NCBI GenBank assembly: GCA_919901875.1
Contig: CAKKQG010000126.1
Location: 5,414-13,157, forward strand
Direction: 5' to 3'
Origin: Anaerolineales bacterium
Lineage (GTDB): Bacteria > Chloroflexota > Anaerolineae > Anaerolineales > VGOW01
DNA: 7,744 bases
Of the stretch, positions 6,558 to 7,744 are shown piece by piece. Position numbers and translations under genes: made by a program. The notes under the pieces are model-generated. The model was not told where the DNA came from, did not search any database, and was given only the letters and a program-made list of their open reading frames with translations. The stretch's first letter is position 1. Every line of letters begins with the position of its first letter.

Positions 6558-7163
6558 ATGACCCGCGCTCTCATCAATCTTGCGCCACCCAATTACGTTT
6601 ACAAAACCGCGCCGCAAATGCCCGAGTCGCAATTGCAGATGATCGTGCCGCGCGCGTTGTGGTTACGCACCCGCGCCTACATCCCGCACTTTGAAGCAGT
6701 GCATCTCGCCGGAAGATTCGGCGCCGACCCGGGCGATTACGAATGGGAATTGTTGGATCAACCGCACGGACTCAAATGGTGGCGGCGCACGACGATGGGT
6801 GACGCCGCCTACTGCGCGGCAATTTTGGTGCCAGACCCCGACCTTGATCCCGTTGAAGCATTTGGCATCATGGACATTGCTTCAGATACACCGTGGTGGT
6901 TTGATGCCGTGATGAACATTGGTTTGATTCAAGGAAGAGGCGAAGCCTTTGCGCGCGATCACAAGATCAGTATTGATGAGGGTCGAGTGTTGGCAAGTAT
7001 TCAAGAAGAATATCAACCACGCGAGTTGTTAACGGCAACGCCAGATCAAGACGGAATTGCTTGGCGCTGTGGCGATCTGGCTGAGGTCACTCTTTTGAAG
7101 GACGCGATCCTAGGTTTAATCAACCGCGCTCACAAAGCAACATTACCTTCTGAGACTCGTTAG
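6558..7163 (+). CDS. Protein of unknown function between pdxS and pdxT
   Basis: The predicted product has 201 residues; I do not recognise its family. There is no signal peptide, no membrane segment and no cysteine cluster (only two Cys, in AAYCAAIL and AWRCGDL), so a soluble cytoplasmic protein is expected. It is notably rich in tryptophan and aromatic residues: YEWELL, LKWWRRT, TPWWFDAV. An acidic-proline stretch, VPDPDLDPVEAF, lies in the middle. Coding quality looks real: it lies tightly between pdxS and pdxT, ends nine bases before the pdxT ATG, and its base use resembles its neighbours. No Shine-Dalgarno is seen before the ATG at 6558, and a later in-frame ATG at 6618 is not better. Co-transcription with pdxT is very likely, with pdxS likely unless the palindrome interferes. 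A role tied to PLP supply or PLP synthase assembly is only a guess from position. Confidence 0.75.
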   Translation: MTRALINLAPPNYVYKTAPQMPESQLQMIVPRALWLRTRAYIPHFEAVHLAGRFGADPGDYEWELLDQPHGLKWWRRTTMGDAAYCAAILVPDPDLDPVEAFGIMDIASDTPWWFDAVMNIGLIQGRGEAFARDHKISIDEGRVLASIQEEYQPRELLTATPDQDGIAWRCGDLAEVTLLKDAILGLINRAHKATLPSETR

Positions 7164-7172
7164 AAGCAAGAA

Positions 7173-7744
7173 ATGAATATCGGCGTTCTCGCCTTACAAG
7201 GCGATTTTCATGAACACGCGCAAGTCCTCAAACGACTCGGCGCGAGTACAATTGAAGTAAGGTTGCCCCGCGATCTTAATGGACTCGACGGCTTGATCAT
7301 TCCCGGCGGCGAATCAACGACCATAGGAAAGCTTGCAACACAATTCAACTTGATCGAACCCTTGCGCGAATTTGGCAAGACAAAAGCGATCTGGGGGACA
7401 TGCGCCGGAGCGATCTTTCTCTCTAAAGACGCGCGGCGCGATCAACCGTTGCTCAAGTTGATGGACATCAGCGTGCAACGCAACGCCTTCGGGCGACAAG
7501 TGGAAAGCTTTGAAGTGGATTTAGATATTCCGGTGTTAGCGCGGCATGGCAATGGGCGCGCCCGACCTTTCCACGCCGTTTTCATTCGCGCGCCGTTGAT
7601 CGAAAGTGTGGGCAACGGAGTCGAAGTTTTGGCGACGGTGGAAAGCGGCGCGGTTGTGGCGGCTCAACAAGGGAAGTTGTTGGCGACATCGTTCCATCCA
7701 GAATTAACCAGCGATGGACGATTCCATGAATACTTTATGGAACT
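7173..7744 (+). CDS. pdxT: Pyridoxal 5'-phosphate synthase glutaminase subunit PdxT, 3' end cut by window
   Basis: The frame runs from ATG at 7173 to the window edge (190 complete codons), so roughly the last ten residues are missing compared with the usual length of about 196-200. This is a class I glutamine amidotransferase that hydrolyses glutamine and channels ammonia into PdxS. The N-terminus [19 protein letters not shown] is diagnostic. The PGGESTT loop that forms the oxyanion region follows. The catalytic triad is complete: C77 in GTCAGA, H175 and E177 in SFHPELT. The start has only a weak purine-rich stretch (AGAAGCAAG) ahead of it and lies nine bases after the preceding stop, suggesting translational coupling with the unknown gene. 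Confidence 0.96.
   Translation, partial: MNIGVLALQGDFHEHAQVLKRLGASTIEVRLPRDLNGLDGLIIPGGESTTIGKLATQFNLIEPLREFGKTKAIWGTCAGAIFLSKDARRDQPLLKLMDISVQRNAFGRQVESFEVDLDIPVLARHGNGRARPFHAVFIRAPLIESVGNGVEVLATVESGAVVAAQQGKLLATSFHPELTSDGRFHEYFME

Overview
The window looks like a stretch of bacterial chromosome carrying housekeeping genes. It has two oppositely transcribed halves that meet at about position 4300. I see no phage, insertion sequence, CRISPR array, rRNA or tRNA. The organism is probably a member of the Chloroflexota (Anaerolineae-like). This is inferred from protein character, the DXP-independent vitamin B6 pathway, a beta clamp gene lying apart from dnaA, and short AT-rich palindromic spacers. 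It is not proven by any single marker here.

Left half, minus strand, read from right to left: a short YtrA-type GntR repressor gene (3865-4263); a 222-bp spacer holding a probable dnaN promoter and a cluster of CAGGTGA-type repeats; dnaN, the DNA polymerase III sliding clamp (2506-3642); a good intrinsic terminator (2449-2477); and a large Lon-like S16 peptidase with an AAA-like module (1-2420, C-terminal end cut by the window). The Lon-like protein keeps the Ser-Lys protease dyad (S650, K693) but has Arg in place of the Walker A Lys and no acidic Walker B pair, so it may work without ATP-driven unfolding.

Right half, plus strand: chrA, a two-domain CHR-family anion (chromate) transporter (4348-5484), divergent from the GntR gene; a 136-bp spacer with three 9-bp tandem repeats, a perfect hairpin and an extended -10 promoter; pdxS (5621-6508); a 33-bp nearly uninterrupted palindrome; a 201-codon gene of unknown function (6558-7163); and pdxT (7173 to the window end, about the last ten residues missing). 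PdxS and PdxT together form PLP synthase: PdxT releases ammonia from glutamine and PdxS joins it with a pentose phosphate and a triose phosphate to make pyridoxal 5'-phosphate.

The observations I would follow first are: (1) the unknown gene between pdxS and pdxT; (2) the 16-bp palindromic operator filling the spacer of a near-consensus sigma-70 promoter for the GntR gene, next to chrA; (3) the palindrome behind pdxS; and (4) the degenerate ATPase site of the Lon-like protease. No clearly novel multi-gene system is visible.
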